Positions 45,192 to 55,440 of a stretch of 64,000 nt of DNA are shown one piece after another (position 1 is the first letter of the stretch; every line of letters starts with the position of its first letter). The DNA lies in assembly GCA_943787575.1 (NCBI GenBank), contig CALSMY010000006.1:110068-174067 (forward strand), read 5' to 3'. The translations under genes and the position numbers were made by a program. The notes under the pieces are model-generated. The model was not told the origin of the DNA and made no database searches. It saw nothing but the letters and a program-made list of their open reading frames with translations. This DNA comes from an uncultured Opitutales bacterium. GTDB taxonomy: Bacteria; Verrucomicrobiota; Verrucomicrobiia; Opitutales; Seribacteraceae.

Positions 45192-45841
45192 GATTTCTTT
45201 GTTTTTATTTCAGCCTTGCGGTTAGGAAAACAAGTTTTGCAGATCAAACACTTGAGCCCATAACAGGATCGGGCAGGGCAATGCTCGCGACCATAGTAGA
45301 TGATTTGTAGATGCAGTGCATTCCATCTTTCCTTGGCAAAATGTCTCTTTAAATCTCTCTCAGTTTGGACAACGCTTTTTCCAGAGGTTAGTTTCCATCG
45401 CTGGGCCAAACGATGGATGTGAGTATCCACCGGAAAAGCAGGATGATCGAATACTTGGGCCATTACTACTGATGCGGTTTTATGGCCCACTCCGGGCAAT
45501 GATTCCAATGCTTCAAAGGAAGATGGCACGACACCCTTGTATTGCTCGACAAGAATGGAGGAGAGGTCACGAATAGCCTGAGCTTTACGCGGAGCCAAGC
45601 CACAGGGCCGAACGATCGAATTGATCTGATCGACCGAACACTTGGCCATATCTTTGGGGTTGTCCGCTAGTTCAAATAAGCTTGGGGTTATTTTATTCAC
45701 CCTAGCATCTGTGCATTGTGCAGATAGTAAAACGGCGACTAAAAGGGTGTACGGATCTTGGTGATCAAGAGGAATAGGCGGGTCAGGATACAATTCATCG
45801 AGCTTACGGTCGATGAATTGAATCCTTTCCCCAAGGTTCAT
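45188..45841 (-). CDS. nth: Endonuclease III (Nth) with unusual cysteine spacing
   Basis: About 217 residues from ATG 45841; a TTG at 45853 is the only earlier start. This is a bifunctional DNA glycosylase/AP lyase for oxidised pyrimidines. The helix-hairpin-helix and catalytic lysine are in LESLPGVGHKTASVVMAQ (Lys121), and the catalytic aspartate is in FPVDTHIHRLAQRW (Asp139). The C-terminal cluster region has cysteines at 188, 193, 198, 201 and 204, not the canonical C-x6-C-x2-C-x5-C. It overlaps the TIR-LRR gene by 4 nt at their 3' ends and follows the formate dehydrogenase gene on the same strand. Confidence 0.92.
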   Translation of the reverse strand: MNLGERIQFIDRKLDELYPDPPIPLDHQDPYTLLVAVLLSAQCTDARVNKITPSLFELADNPKDMAKCSVDQINSIVRPCGLAPRKAQAIRDLSSILVEQYKGVVPSSFEALESLPGVGHKTASVVMAQVFDHPAFPVDTHIHRLAQRWKLTSGKSVVQTERDLKRHFAKERWNALHLQIIYYGREHCPARSCYGLKCLICKTCFPNRKAEIKTKKS

Positions 45842-45871
45842 AAATTTGATCAAGCAGGTGAACCGCCCTCC

Positions 45872-47068
45872 TTACTTTTTGTAATTTGCTGCTTCCTCGG
45901 ATCCTGAGGTGGATGAACCTTTGGAGTAAGAGTGAGCCCCCATTCCCGCAAGCTGTCCATCTTGTACAATCAAGTAGGGATCGCGAATAGGAGAACCCTC
46001 GAAGAAACATTCTAGAATTTCGCGAACGCCGGCTGCATATCTGGTTTGAGCGGAAAGTGAAGTCCCGGAGGTATGTGGTGTCATGCCGTGGTGGGGCATG
46101 GTTCGCCAGACATGGTCATTGGGAGCAGGTTGAGGAAACCAGACATCCCCAGCATAGCCGCTTAGTTGTCCAGATTCTAGTGCACGAACGATTGCTTCAC
46201 GGTCACAAATTTTTCCACGGGCTGTGTTTACAATGTAAGCACCTTTTCTCATTTTTGATATCATTTCGTCGTCAAATAAGTGCTCAGTTTCTGGATGCAA
46301 CGGGCAATTAATTGTGACCACATGGCATACAGAAATCATTGATTCCACACTATCATGGTGAGTGAGGTTGAGTTCTTGTTCAATTTCCGCAGGCAGACGG
46401 TGACGGTCAAAATAATGCAGGTGCACATCAAAGGGTTTCATCTTGCGCAATACATCAAGCCCAATCCTTCCAGCAGCCACCGTTCCGATATGCATACCTT
46501 CGACGTCATAGGAGCGTTGAACAGCATCTGCAATATTCCAGCCACCTTCATTTACGATTTTATGCTGGTTATGATAATCTCGCACCAGGGAGAGGATCAT
46601 CATGACCACATGTTCGGCAACTGAACGGGAGTTGCAGTAAGTCACTTCAACCACATCGACTTTATGGTCCATTGCCGCTTGCAAATCTACATGATCAGAC
46701 CCAATACCCGCGGTGATCGCCATTTTTAAATTAGGGGCCGATTCCATACGTTCACGGGTTAGGTAGTAAGGGAAGAAAGGTTGAGAGATGACCACATCGG
46801 CATCTACTAATTCCTTATCTGCCTGACAGCCTTCACCATCTTTATCAGAAGTCACCACTAAGGTGTGACCGGAATTCTCAAGAAATTTTCTCAGACCGAG
46901 CTCTCCGGAAACACAACCCAGTAACTGTCCGGGGGTGAAATCAATTTCCTTAGGGCTGGGCAGGCTCATACCGTCAGGATATTTTTCGAGATCTGGTAAA
47001 TCGTTGAGTGGATAATTCGCGGGCATACCCGATTTAGGGTCATCATAGAGAATGCAAAGAATTTTCAT
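45872..47068 (-). CDS. fdh: NAD-dependent formate dehydrogenase
   Basis: A 398-residue metal-free formate dehydrogenase of the D-2-hydroxyacid dehydrogenase superfamily, oxidising formate to CO2 with NAD+. It is very like the Pseudomonas sp. 101 enzyme as I remember it: IDFTPGQLLG, TAGIGSDHVDL, VTYCNSRSVAEHVVMMILSL (catalytic Asn), the dinucleotide loop GTVAAGRIGLDVL, NAD-specific Asp-Arg in HYFDRHRLP, NTARGKICDRE (catalytic Arg), VWFPQPAPNDH (Gln) and TPHTSGTSLSAQ (His), ending GAHSYSKGSSTSGSEEAA. Length is typical. The gene is divergent from clpB and 30 nt upstream of nth. Confidence 0.95.
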   Translation of the reverse strand: MKILCILYDDPKSGMPANYPLNDLPDLEKYPDGMSLPSPKEIDFTPGQLLGCVSGELGLRKFLENSGHTLVVTSDKDGEGCQADKELVDADVVISQPFFPYYLTRERMESAPNLKMAITAGIGSDHVDLQAAMDHKVDVVEVTYCNSRSVAEHVVMMILSLVRDYHNQHKIVNEGGWNIADAVQRSYDVEGMHIGTVAAGRIGLDVLRKMKPFDVHLHYFDRHRLPAEIEQELNLTHHDSVESMISVCHVVTINCPLHPETEHLFDDEMISKMRKGAYIVNTARGKICDREAIVRALESGQLSGYAGDVWFPQPAPNDHVWRTMPHHGMTPHTSGTSLSAQTRYAAGVREILECFFEGSPIRDPYLIVQDGQLAGMGAHSYSKGSSTSGSEEAANYKK

Positions 47069-47309
47069 GTTTTAGGATCTTTCTTGTTGGTGGGGTTAGC
47101 CATCAATCCTGTAGGACACACCACCTGTTTGTCACGGATTAATTTTAAAGGGCTAAAATTGGGACAATTTGACGCACATTGGGCGGGCCTTATGTTTCCC
47201 CGTCACATAAATTCTTCGCTTATTGAGGAATAATACCCCCATAGGCTTGTGTTTATCGGTGTTTTCAGACGATTATAATTGGTATGTATTCTGCAAGAGA
47301 TGATTCGTT

Positions 47310-49910
47310 ATGAATGTGGATCCCGAAAAATTTACCGAACTTGGAATTTCTGCTATTCAAGAAATGGCAGAAGTGGCCAAGCGAAATGGTCAGCAGGAGG
47401 TGGAGGTTTGGCATCTTCTTTCTGCATTGATGAATCAGGAGAATGGCATTGTCCCCGCCCTGATGGATGAAATGGGAGTGGGTACCGCACCGGTACAACT
47501 TTCTTTGCAACGAGAACTCAAAAAATTACCTAAGATTGCAGGAAATGTTAATACTGCCAGATCCTACGCCTCCTCTGCACTTACTGAGGCAGTGGAAAAG
47601 GGACAGGTCATATCCAGGGAAATGCAGGATGATTATGTAAGTACAGAACATTTACTGCTCGGATTATCTGCGGTGGGTAAGCCAGCAAGCTTTCAAAACT
47701 TTTTAAAGAACTTTGCACTTAGTGAGAAAAAGATCCGTGAGGCTATTAACAAGGTTAGGGGCGGACAAAAAGTAACCTCTAAAACTCCTGAGAATTCCTT
47801 TCGTGCTCTTCAAAAATACGGTATCGACCTAGTCGAACAGGCAAAAGCGGGAAAGCTCGATCCAGTAATTGGTCGGGATTCTGAAATTCGAAGAGTGATC
47901 AGAATCCTTTCCCGAAAGACCAAGAATAATCCGGTCCTTATTGGCGAGCCTGGAGTGGGTAAAACGGCGATTGTGGAAGGACTTGCTCAACGTATTGTTC
48001 GGGGAGATGTGCCCGAGGGATTAAAGGACAAAACGATTTTTACTTTGGAAATGGGCTCCCTTCTTGCCGGTGCTAAATTTCGGGGAGAATTCGAGGAGCG
48101 TTTGAAAGCCGTCCTTAATGAGGTAAGTAAGTCAGATGGGCGAATTGTTCTCTTCATCGATGAAATGCACACGATTGTAGGTGCGGGCAAAGCGGAGGGT
48201 GCGATTGATGCGGGCAATATGCTCAAACCAATGCTTGCCCGTGGTGAACTCAGGTGTATTGGTGCCACAACTTTGAACGAATACCGCAAACATGTGGAAA
48301 AAGATGCAGCCCTTGAACGGCGTTTTCAGACCGTACTCGTCGATCAACCCAATGTGGAGGATACGATATCCATTTTGCGTGGCCTGCGTGAACGTTTTGA
48401 AATCCATCACGGGGTAAACATTCGTGACGAGGCAGTGGTTCAGGCTGCGGTTCTTTCCAATCGTTATATCTCTGATCGTTTCTTACCGGACAAAGCGATT
48501 GATTTAGTGGACGAGGCATGTGCCATGATTCGTACTGAGCTCGATAGTATGCCGGCGGAACTTGATGAGGTCAGCCGTCGTGTACTACAGTTGGAAATTG
48601 AAGAGACTGCTCTGAAGCAGGAAAAGGATAAGTCCAGCAAGGATAGGTTGGAGTCTCTGCGCAAAGAACTTGGAAACGCTCGTGACAAAATGGAAACGAT
48701 CAAGCGGCAATGGGAAAACGAGCGCCAGGGAATTGATAATGTCCGTGTATTGCGCGAACAAATCGAGTCCACCCGAGCAGAGATGGAACGAGCAGAACGT
48801 GCTTATGATTTAAATTTAGTTGCTGAACTTAAGCATGGGAAGCTGCCCAAGTTGGAAGAGGAATTGGAAACCCTTGAGCAAATGGAAAAGCAGGAGGACT
48901 CCATTTTAAAAGAAGAGGTAACCTCTGAGGAGATTGCCGAGATTGTTGCTCGTTGGACCGGCGTACCTGTGACCAAATTAATTGAGGGAGAGCGCGAAAA
49001 ACTTTTACGACTCCAAAGTATTCTTCATCAGCGGGTAATTGGACAAAACGAAGCAGTTGATGCCGTGTCTGATGCTATTTTGCGAGCCCGTGCCGGGATT
49101 AAGGATCCACAAAGGCCCATTGGATCCTTTCTTTTTCTTGGTCCCACCGGTGTAGGAAAGACCGAATTGGCCAAGACTTTAGCCGAGAGTCTTTTTGACA
49201 GCGAAAGCAATGTGGTCCGCATCGATATGTCGGAATACATGGAGAAACATTCCGTTGCCCGACTCTTAGGAGCACCTCCTGGTTATGTCGGTTATGAAGA
49301 GGGCGGTCAATTAACCGAAGCTGTACGTCGAAAACCCTACTCGGTGATTCTTTTTGATGAGATTGAAAAAGCACATCCAGATGTTTTTAATGTGCTCCTT
49401 CAATTGATGGATGATGGTCGACTAACTGATTCCCAGGGCCGGACAGTCGACTTTAAAAATGTTGTGGTTATCATGACTTCAAATGTGGGTAGCCGTTATT
49501 TGCAGGAAACTTTTCTTGATAATGAAATTACAGAATCTGCCCGTGAGTCGGTTATGGCTGAATTGCGGGACCATTTCCGCCCAGAATTTTTAAACCGTAT
49601 TGACGATGTTGTCCTTTTTAAACCCTTATCCCTCGATGAGATTACCTCCATTGTTGATCTCCTTCTTACCGGTTTAAATAAGCGATTACTTGACCGGAAA
49701 ATCATCGTTGGGTTTACCGATGCTGCCAAGAAATGGATTGGAGAAAAGGGATATGATCCCACTTATGGTGCCCGGCCCCTTAAACGTTTTTTACAAAAGC
49801 AAGTGGAGACTCAACTTGCCCGTGCCTTAGTTTCGGGAGAGGTTGAGGAGGGGAGTGAAGTATCCTTTTCAGTCAAAGACGATGAGTTGGTGATGAAGGT
49901 AACCCAGTGA
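47310..49910 (+). CDS. clpB: ATP-dependent disaggregase ClpB
   Basis: An 866-residue Hsp100 protein. An N-terminal Clp_N double repeat comes first, then AAA1 with Walker [20 protein letters not shown] and Walker [16 protein letters not shown] long coiled-coil M domain (about 410-520, [20 protein letters not shown] onward) distinguishes ClpB from ClpC. AAA2 has Walker [20 protein letters not shown] and Walker [15 protein letters not shown]. It works with DnaK to rescue aggregated proteins. The 241-bp upstream gap contains TTGACG-16-TATGTT at 47169-47196 and a CCCCATA at 47237-47243, so heat control is possible but unproven. Confidence 0.94.
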   Translation: MNVDPEKFTELGISAIQEMAEVAKRNGQQEVEVWHLLSALMNQENGIVPALMDEMGVGTAPVQLSLQRELKKLPKIAGNVNTARSYASSALTEAVEKGQVISREMQDDYVSTEHLLLGLSAVGKPASFQNFLKNFALSEKKIREAINKVRGGQKVTSKTPENSFRALQKYGIDLVEQAKAGKLDPVIGRDSEIRRVIRILSRKTKNNPVLIGEPGVGKTAIVEGLAQRIVRGDVPEGLKDKTIFTLEMGSLLAGAKFRGEFEERLKAVLNEVSKSDGRIVLFIDEMHTIVGAGKAEGAIDAGNMLKPMLARGELRCIGATTLNEYRKHVEKDAALERRFQTVLVDQPNVEDTISILRGLRERFEIHHGVNIRDEAVVQAAVLSNRYISDRFLPDKAIDLVDEACAMIRTELDSMPAELDEVSRRVLQLEIEETALKQEKDKSSKDRLESLRKELGNARDKMETIKRQWENERQGIDNVRVLREQIESTRAEMERAERAYDLNLVAELKHGKLPKLEEELETLEQMEKQEDSILKEEVTSEEIAEIVARWTGVPVTKLIEGEREKLLRLQSILHQRVIGQNEAVDAVSDAILRARAGIKDPQRPIGSFLFLGPTGVGKTELAKTLAESLFDSESNVVRIDMSEYMEKHSVARLLGAPPGYVGYEEGGQLTEAVRRKPYSVILFDEIEKAHPDVFNVLLQLMDDGRLTDSQGRTVDFKNVVVIMTSNVGSRYLQETFLDNEITESARESVMAELRDHFRPEFLNRIDDVVLFKPLSLDEITSIVDLLLTGLNKRLLDRKIIVGFTDAAKKWIGEKGYDPTYGARPLKRFLQKQVETQLARALVSGEVEEGSEVSFSVKDDELVMKVTQ

Positions 49911-49922
49911 CGGGTAGCCTCC

Positions 49923-51308
49923 TTAGGAGCACGAACGGACAGACCTTCCAATTACCCGTTGATTGATCCACAAAAAGACAACGGCATACAGAATTGCACC
50001 GGCTAAAGTTTGCCAGCTTAGTCCGTTGGATAATTCAATCCCATAGATTTTTACCTGCTGTGCGGTATAAATTTTGAGCCCATAACATACCATTATGGAT
50101 AGGGCCCAGATGAGCGTGAACACCTTGGCAAATCGAAGCATAAATACCCGGCAGATTTTTTGGGGAGAAAAACCAAGATGCAGCAGGTCGCGAGTGGTTT
50201 CAGCCGATTGAGTAACCACCAAGCGAAAGCTGCTGGCAAAGGTGGCGATCGAAAGGAGTGAGAGCAAGGAACCGACACCGGCCATGCCCCAAATTAATCC
50301 ATTGGCCAGTTGGTTCAACCATTCATCCTGGGGAAATTCCCGATTGGTCTCATAACCCAATTCATCAAGCCTTTGTAAAAAATCATCCGTTGGGGAGTTG
50401 TCCATAGCTAAAATGAGGCGCGAGGGGCCCGCATTTGAATGCCTCATTTTTAGGGCGTCAGACAGAATCATTCGATCCTCAGGATGTTCAATTGGAGAGA
50501 CTTGAATATTAGTGCTCCTAAATGCCTCATTTTTGGCAAGATCAGACTTGGAAACAGGAGCCCCAGTAATTTCTCCATTTTCCCAAACAAAGAAATATTT
50601 TTCTCTGCGATCATTGCCGTGGGTCCGGTTTGCCCATTGGAGAAAATTTGCTGGTACGAGTACACTGTTGATTCGCTTGCTAAAGGCAACAAACCTGCCA
50701 AGCATTCGAGTGGATTCATCCTCCCCAATAAGGATTTCTATGGGCATGGATGAGGCTGCGTCGCGGGAAAGGGCTGGGTATTCACTGCGTGACGGGGCGA
50801 GGCCGAAATTCCATAGGTCCAAATAAAACTTGGGAACCATGATTGGTACATAAGATTGATTTTCCTCCCATTTCCATGCTGCAGGTTTTTGATCGAGGAA
50901 TTCATCAGGTACCGATTCAAAGAACAAATCTGCCCGGGCGGCGGCCCCCAATCCAATCTTTCCAGTAGGCCAGATATGTACTGTTACCGGGAACTGGTTG
51001 CGGGTAAAACCACCTACTTTTTTAACTGCCGGAAGTTTTTTAATCCGCTCAATTTCTTCTTCCTTAAAGAATTCCTCCTGCTTTCCAAGATTGAGTAAGA
51101 TGCCCCCCTGAACCGATTTATTAAGGGTGACAAAATTCTGTCCAACTTTTTGGCTCCCCAATAAGAGTTTTGAATCGGCAAAAATTTGTAGAGCGAGCAA
51201 AATTAAGGTCGATCCGATAACGCATCCAAGAGAGGCTGCTAATAATTCTTTTCTCGGGGATTGAGAACCGAGGCAACGATTGAGCAAAGATTTAATTGGC
51301 CGGCTCAT
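49923..51308 (-). CDS. FtsX/LolC-like ABC transporter permease
   Basis: About 461 residues from ATG 51308, which overlaps the ATPase stop (ATGA); a GTG at 51341 would add 11. Four membrane helices are visible: about residues 22-46 (LLAASLGCVIGSTLILLAL), a group of three in the C-terminal part (WGMAGVGSLLSLLSIATFAS; VFTLIWALSIMVCYGL; LAGAILYAVVFLWI), and a large extracytoplasmic domain between helices 1 and 2. That is the MacB/FtsX/LolCE topology. The substrate is unknown. It pairs with the adjacent ATPase and is convergent with clpB. Confidence 0.82.
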   Translation of the reverse strand: MSRPIKSLLNRCLGSQSPRKELLAASLGCVIGSTLILLALQIFADSKLLLGSQKVGQNFVTLNKSVQGGILLNLGKQEEFFKEEEIERIKKLPAVKKVGGFTRNQFPVTVHIWPTGKIGLGAAARADLFFESVPDEFLDQKPAAWKWEENQSYVPIMVPKFYLDLWNFGLAPSRSEYPALSRDAASSMPIEILIGEDESTRMLGRFVAFSKRINSVLVPANFLQWANRTHGNDRREKYFFVWENGEITGAPVSKSDLAKNEAFRSTNIQVSPIEHPEDRMILSDALKMRHSNAGPSRLILAMDNSPTDDFLQRLDELGYETNREFPQDEWLNQLANGLIWGMAGVGSLLSLLSIATFASSFRLVVTQSAETTRDLLHLGFSPQKICRVFMLRFAKVFTLIWALSIMVCYGLKIYTAQQVKIYGIELSNGLSWQTLAGAILYAVVFLWINQRVIGRSVRSCS

Positions 51309-51940
51309 AAATTGATGGATCGGTTGCAAGACAATGGGCACGATCCTGTAAGTGAAGTAATTACTAATCCGGCATCATTTTGGTTGAGGACAGCTTCAAT
51401 CAAACCAGCCGCTGCCTGGGCGTTATCTTCGTCAAGATGACTGAAGGGCTCATCCAGCAAGAGCCAGCAAAAAGGTTTCCGTAAGCACCGGACGAGTGCG
51501 AATCGTTGTCGTTGTCCAAGAGAGAGGGTTTCAACGGGTTTGTCCAATAGGTGAAGGATTCCTAAGACCTCGCACATTTCTTTCACGGTCGGAGCTTGCG
51601 GGTTTATTTCGGGCAAGAGCTCGAGGTTGTCCCGTGCACTTAACTTTTTGAAAAGCCGCAGATCCTGAAATAAAAGAGAAAGCTTTTTGGCCCGTAAGAT
51701 GAGCCAGTCTTCTGCCGACAAATCTTCTCCTTGAACTCCCTCTATTTCCCACGAACCGGAATAGTCTTTGCGCAGGCCATAAATTAGATGGAGCAGGGTG
51801 GACTTTCCTTTGCCAGACTGGGCTTGTGCGAGGATACGATCATTAGCTGCCCATGTGATTTCTTCTCCCCATATTTTAGACGAAGCAATCAGGGGCTGGG
51901 GGATGGGTTCCGGGACGATTTTATTGAAAGCCAGTTTCAT
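51305..51940 (-). CDS. ABC transporter ATP-binding protein with atypical Walker A and no H-loop histidine
   Basis: A 211-residue LolD/FtsE-like ATPase. Walker A reads AQSGKGKSTLL (first glycine replaced by alanine), Q-loop LLFQDLRLFKKL, signature LSLGQRQRFALVRCL and Walker B CWLLLDEPFSHLD. The switch histidine expected after a VVVTH-like strand is replaced: the segment is GLVITSLTGS. It ends 4 nt into the permease gene and begins 4 nt inside the amidohydrolase gene (both ATGA overlaps). Loss of the H-loop suggests weak or unconventional hydrolysis. Confidence 0.85.
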   Translation of the reverse strand: MKLAFNKIVPEPIPQPLIASSKIWGEEITWAANDRILAQAQSGKGKSTLLHLIYGLRKDYSGSWEIEGVQGEDLSAEDWLILRAKKLSLLFQDLRLFKKLSARDNLELLPEINPQAPTVKEMCEVLGILHLLDKPVETLSLGQRQRFALVRCLRKPFCWLLLDEPFSHLDEDNAQAAAGLIEAVLNQNDAGLVITSLTGSCPLSCNRSINL

Positions 51941-52797
51941 CCTAAAAGGTTTGCAAAATTTTCTCCCAGCATGGCTCGTAACTCATTTTCAGTTACATCG
52001 ACTGAATCGATAAAGGTATCCAAAAAAGTTTTAAAGTCTGGATTTTTTTGAGTGGCAGGATAGATGCGTAAAGGATAGTCAGTCCCCCAGAGAATTTTTT
52101 CGCTCCCCACATGTTCGATTAATTCTTTAAAAATACTCGCTGGGTAGAGCAGTGGACAGGCGGCCAAATCAATGTAGAAGTTTGAAGGAATTGAATTTTT
52201 TAAAGGGTACAAAGCTCCGGCATGAGCAAGGATTATTTTGAGGTCGGGCAACTCATTGGCCAGCCATAAAAAATCTTCCATTGGGGTGAGTATCTTACCT
52301 GGATAATCTTTCCCTTCCGGGTCGGTAACATGAAAGTTTACTGGCCAACCAGACTCGCAGGCAAATTCCATCGCCTTGATCCATTCCCTGTCTTGCATAG
52401 AAAATCCCTGAGCCCAGGGATGGGATTCTCCAATTCCCCGAAAACCGTCTTCCCGTGCCCTTTTTAAGTAGTCTAATAACTGGGGAATCTTTGGGTGTAA
52501 TGAAAGAAAACCGATAAACCTTTCTTTATCCTGCTTCATCCATTGCCGGTGCCATTGGTTTGCCTCTAGGCAGGTTTTTTGATTTTCCCAATACCAACCG
52601 AGCAGTACGGATTGGCGGACTCCAGCAGCATCCATAGAGGCGAGCATTTCTTCGCGATTTGCCCAACCCTGCAAGCTCGGCCGATCTTGGGGAGATACCA
52701 TATTCAACCACATTTTTTCCCCGGTTCGTTGGGCAAAGCGGGCAGGGTCGTTAATTACCTCCTCGGGATAGCGATGAGTATGAGCGTCTATGATCAT
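51937..52797 (-). CDS. Amidohydrolase-2 family metal-dependent hydrolase
   Basis: A 286-residue TIM-barrel hydrolase (amidohydrolase_2 type). The metal and active-site positions are recognisable: IDAHTHRYPEE at the N-terminus, GIGESHPWAQGF, NFHVTDPEGKDYPG, IILAHAGALYPL and ILWGTDYPLRIYP near the C-terminus. The substrate is not predictable; the family includes decarboxylases and lactonases. It lies 57 nt downstream of pyrG and is translationally coupled to the ABC ATPase. A hydrolase fused in operon to a LolD/FtsX transporter pair suggests a shared metabolite or envelope target, which is inference. Confidence 0.84.
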   Translation of the reverse strand: MIIDAHTHRYPEEVINDPARFAQRTGEKMWLNMVSPQDRPSLQGWANREEMLASMDAAGVRQSVLLGWYWENQKTCLEANQWHRQWMKQDKERFIGFLSLHPKIPQLLDYLKRAREDGFRGIGESHPWAQGFSMQDREWIKAMEFACESGWPVNFHVTDPEGKDYPGKILTPMEDFLWLANELPDLKIILAHAGALYPLKNSIPSNFYIDLAACPLLYPASIFKELIEHVGSEKILWGTDYPLRIYPATQKNPDFKTFLDTFIDSVDVTENELRAMLGENFANLLG

Positions 52798-52823
52798 GCC
52801 AGCTTTCTATTCCGTTGAATGTA

Positions 52824-52841
52824 GGGCTTTGGGTAAAGCCC
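52824..52841 (-). terminator. Hairpin between pyrG and the amidohydrolase gene (weak terminator candidate)
   Basis: A 7-bp stem GGGCTTT/AAAGCCC (52824-52830 with 52835-52841) with a 4-nt loop, about 14 nt downstream of the pyrG stop. On the minus strand no T-run follows, so it may attenuate rather than stop transcription. Confidence 0.3.
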
Positions 52842-52854
52842 AAAAGAAAGGGGC

Positions 52855-54537
<1,683 letters not shown>

Positions 54538-54699
54538 TTATTCACCTTGGTAACTCCAAGCCATTCAGTGGATGGAATATTTGTGTTTGCGCAAATATTA
54601 ATTTGCCTAATTCTTTCAGCTAATACCTATCTTCGCACCTCCTTTTCACTCGTCATGAATTTGTGCGGTTAGAAGATATCTCTATAAATCCTTATAGAC

Positions 54700-55428
54700 A
54701 TGACTCAATCTTCCTTACTTAAAAAATACCTCATGGCCCTCACCGGCATTGTTCTCGTAGGTTTTGTTTTAGTTCACATGGCTGGTAACCTTCAAGTATT
54801 GATTGGCCAGGAAGCAATCAACGCTTACGCATACGCCCTTCAAAACTTACCTGCTCCCATTCTTTGGGGCTCTCGCCTTTTTCTCCTCGTATGTGTTTTG
54901 GTTCATGCAGTCACTGCCTACCAACTTATTAAAGAAAACCGAATGGCCCGGCCCAGAGCTAATGAAATCGAAGTTACCAAGCGGGCAGGGTGGGCCTCAT
55001 TGCGGATGGGTCTTACAGGTTCATTGATGCTAGCCTTCATTGTTTTTCACCTTTTACATTTTACCATCCGGGCGATTTTTCCTGAATACAACGATATGAA
55101 AACTACTGTTGGGTCGCCCGACGGTTCGGAAATTCATGATGTTTATTCCATGATCCTTGCCGGTTTCCAAGTGGATGCAATTTCCATCTTTTATGTAATT
55201 TGTATGTTTTTACTTTGTCGGCATTTGGCTCACGGAGTATCGAGCATGTTTCAAACCTTGGGCTTACGCTCGGAGCGTTGGCGCGGAAAACTCGACCTTG
55301 CCGCTTCTGCCTATGGCTGGATTATTTTTGCCGGTTTTTCCATCATCCCTGTTCTTGTTATTGCCCAAAAGTATGGCTTGGTTAATTGCCTCGAGACTTG
55401 TGGCTCATCCTGTTCCGTGAACCTGTAG
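54700..55428 (+). CDS. sdhC: Succinate dehydrogenase cytochrome b subunit (b558 type)
   Basis: A 242-residue single membrane-anchor subunit of the b558 type with five helices: about 7-27 (LMALTGIVLVGFVLVHMAGN), 50-75, 105-130, 150-175 and 208-232. Heme-ligand histidines fit HMAGNLQV, VHAVTAYQ, FHLLHFTIR and CRHLAHGVSS. It anchors SdhA and SdhB and passes electrons to the quinone pool. No Shine-Dalgarno is seen; TATAAA at 54683 is close to the start, so the leader may be very short. It is the first gene of the sdhCAB operon. Confidence 0.93.
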   Translation: MTQSSLLKKYLMALTGIVLVGFVLVHMAGNLQVLIGQEAINAYAYALQNLPAPILWGSRLFLLVCVLVHAVTAYQLIKENRMARPRANEIEVTKRAGWASLRMGLTGSLMLAFIVFHLLHFTIRAIFPEYNDMKTTVGSPDGSEIHDVYSMILAGFQVDAISIFYVICMFLLCRHLAHGVSSMFQTLGLRSERWRGKLDLAASAYGWIIFAGFSIIPVLVIAQKYGLVNCLETCGSSCSVNL

Positions 55429-55440
55429 AATTTCTGCCCC

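Noticed and set aside
51937..52797. Considered as the TatD-like EboB of the ebo cluster
   Set aside because: It is an amidohydrolase_2-type protein in a different operon 8 kb away, with no sign of a link to the ebo-like genes.
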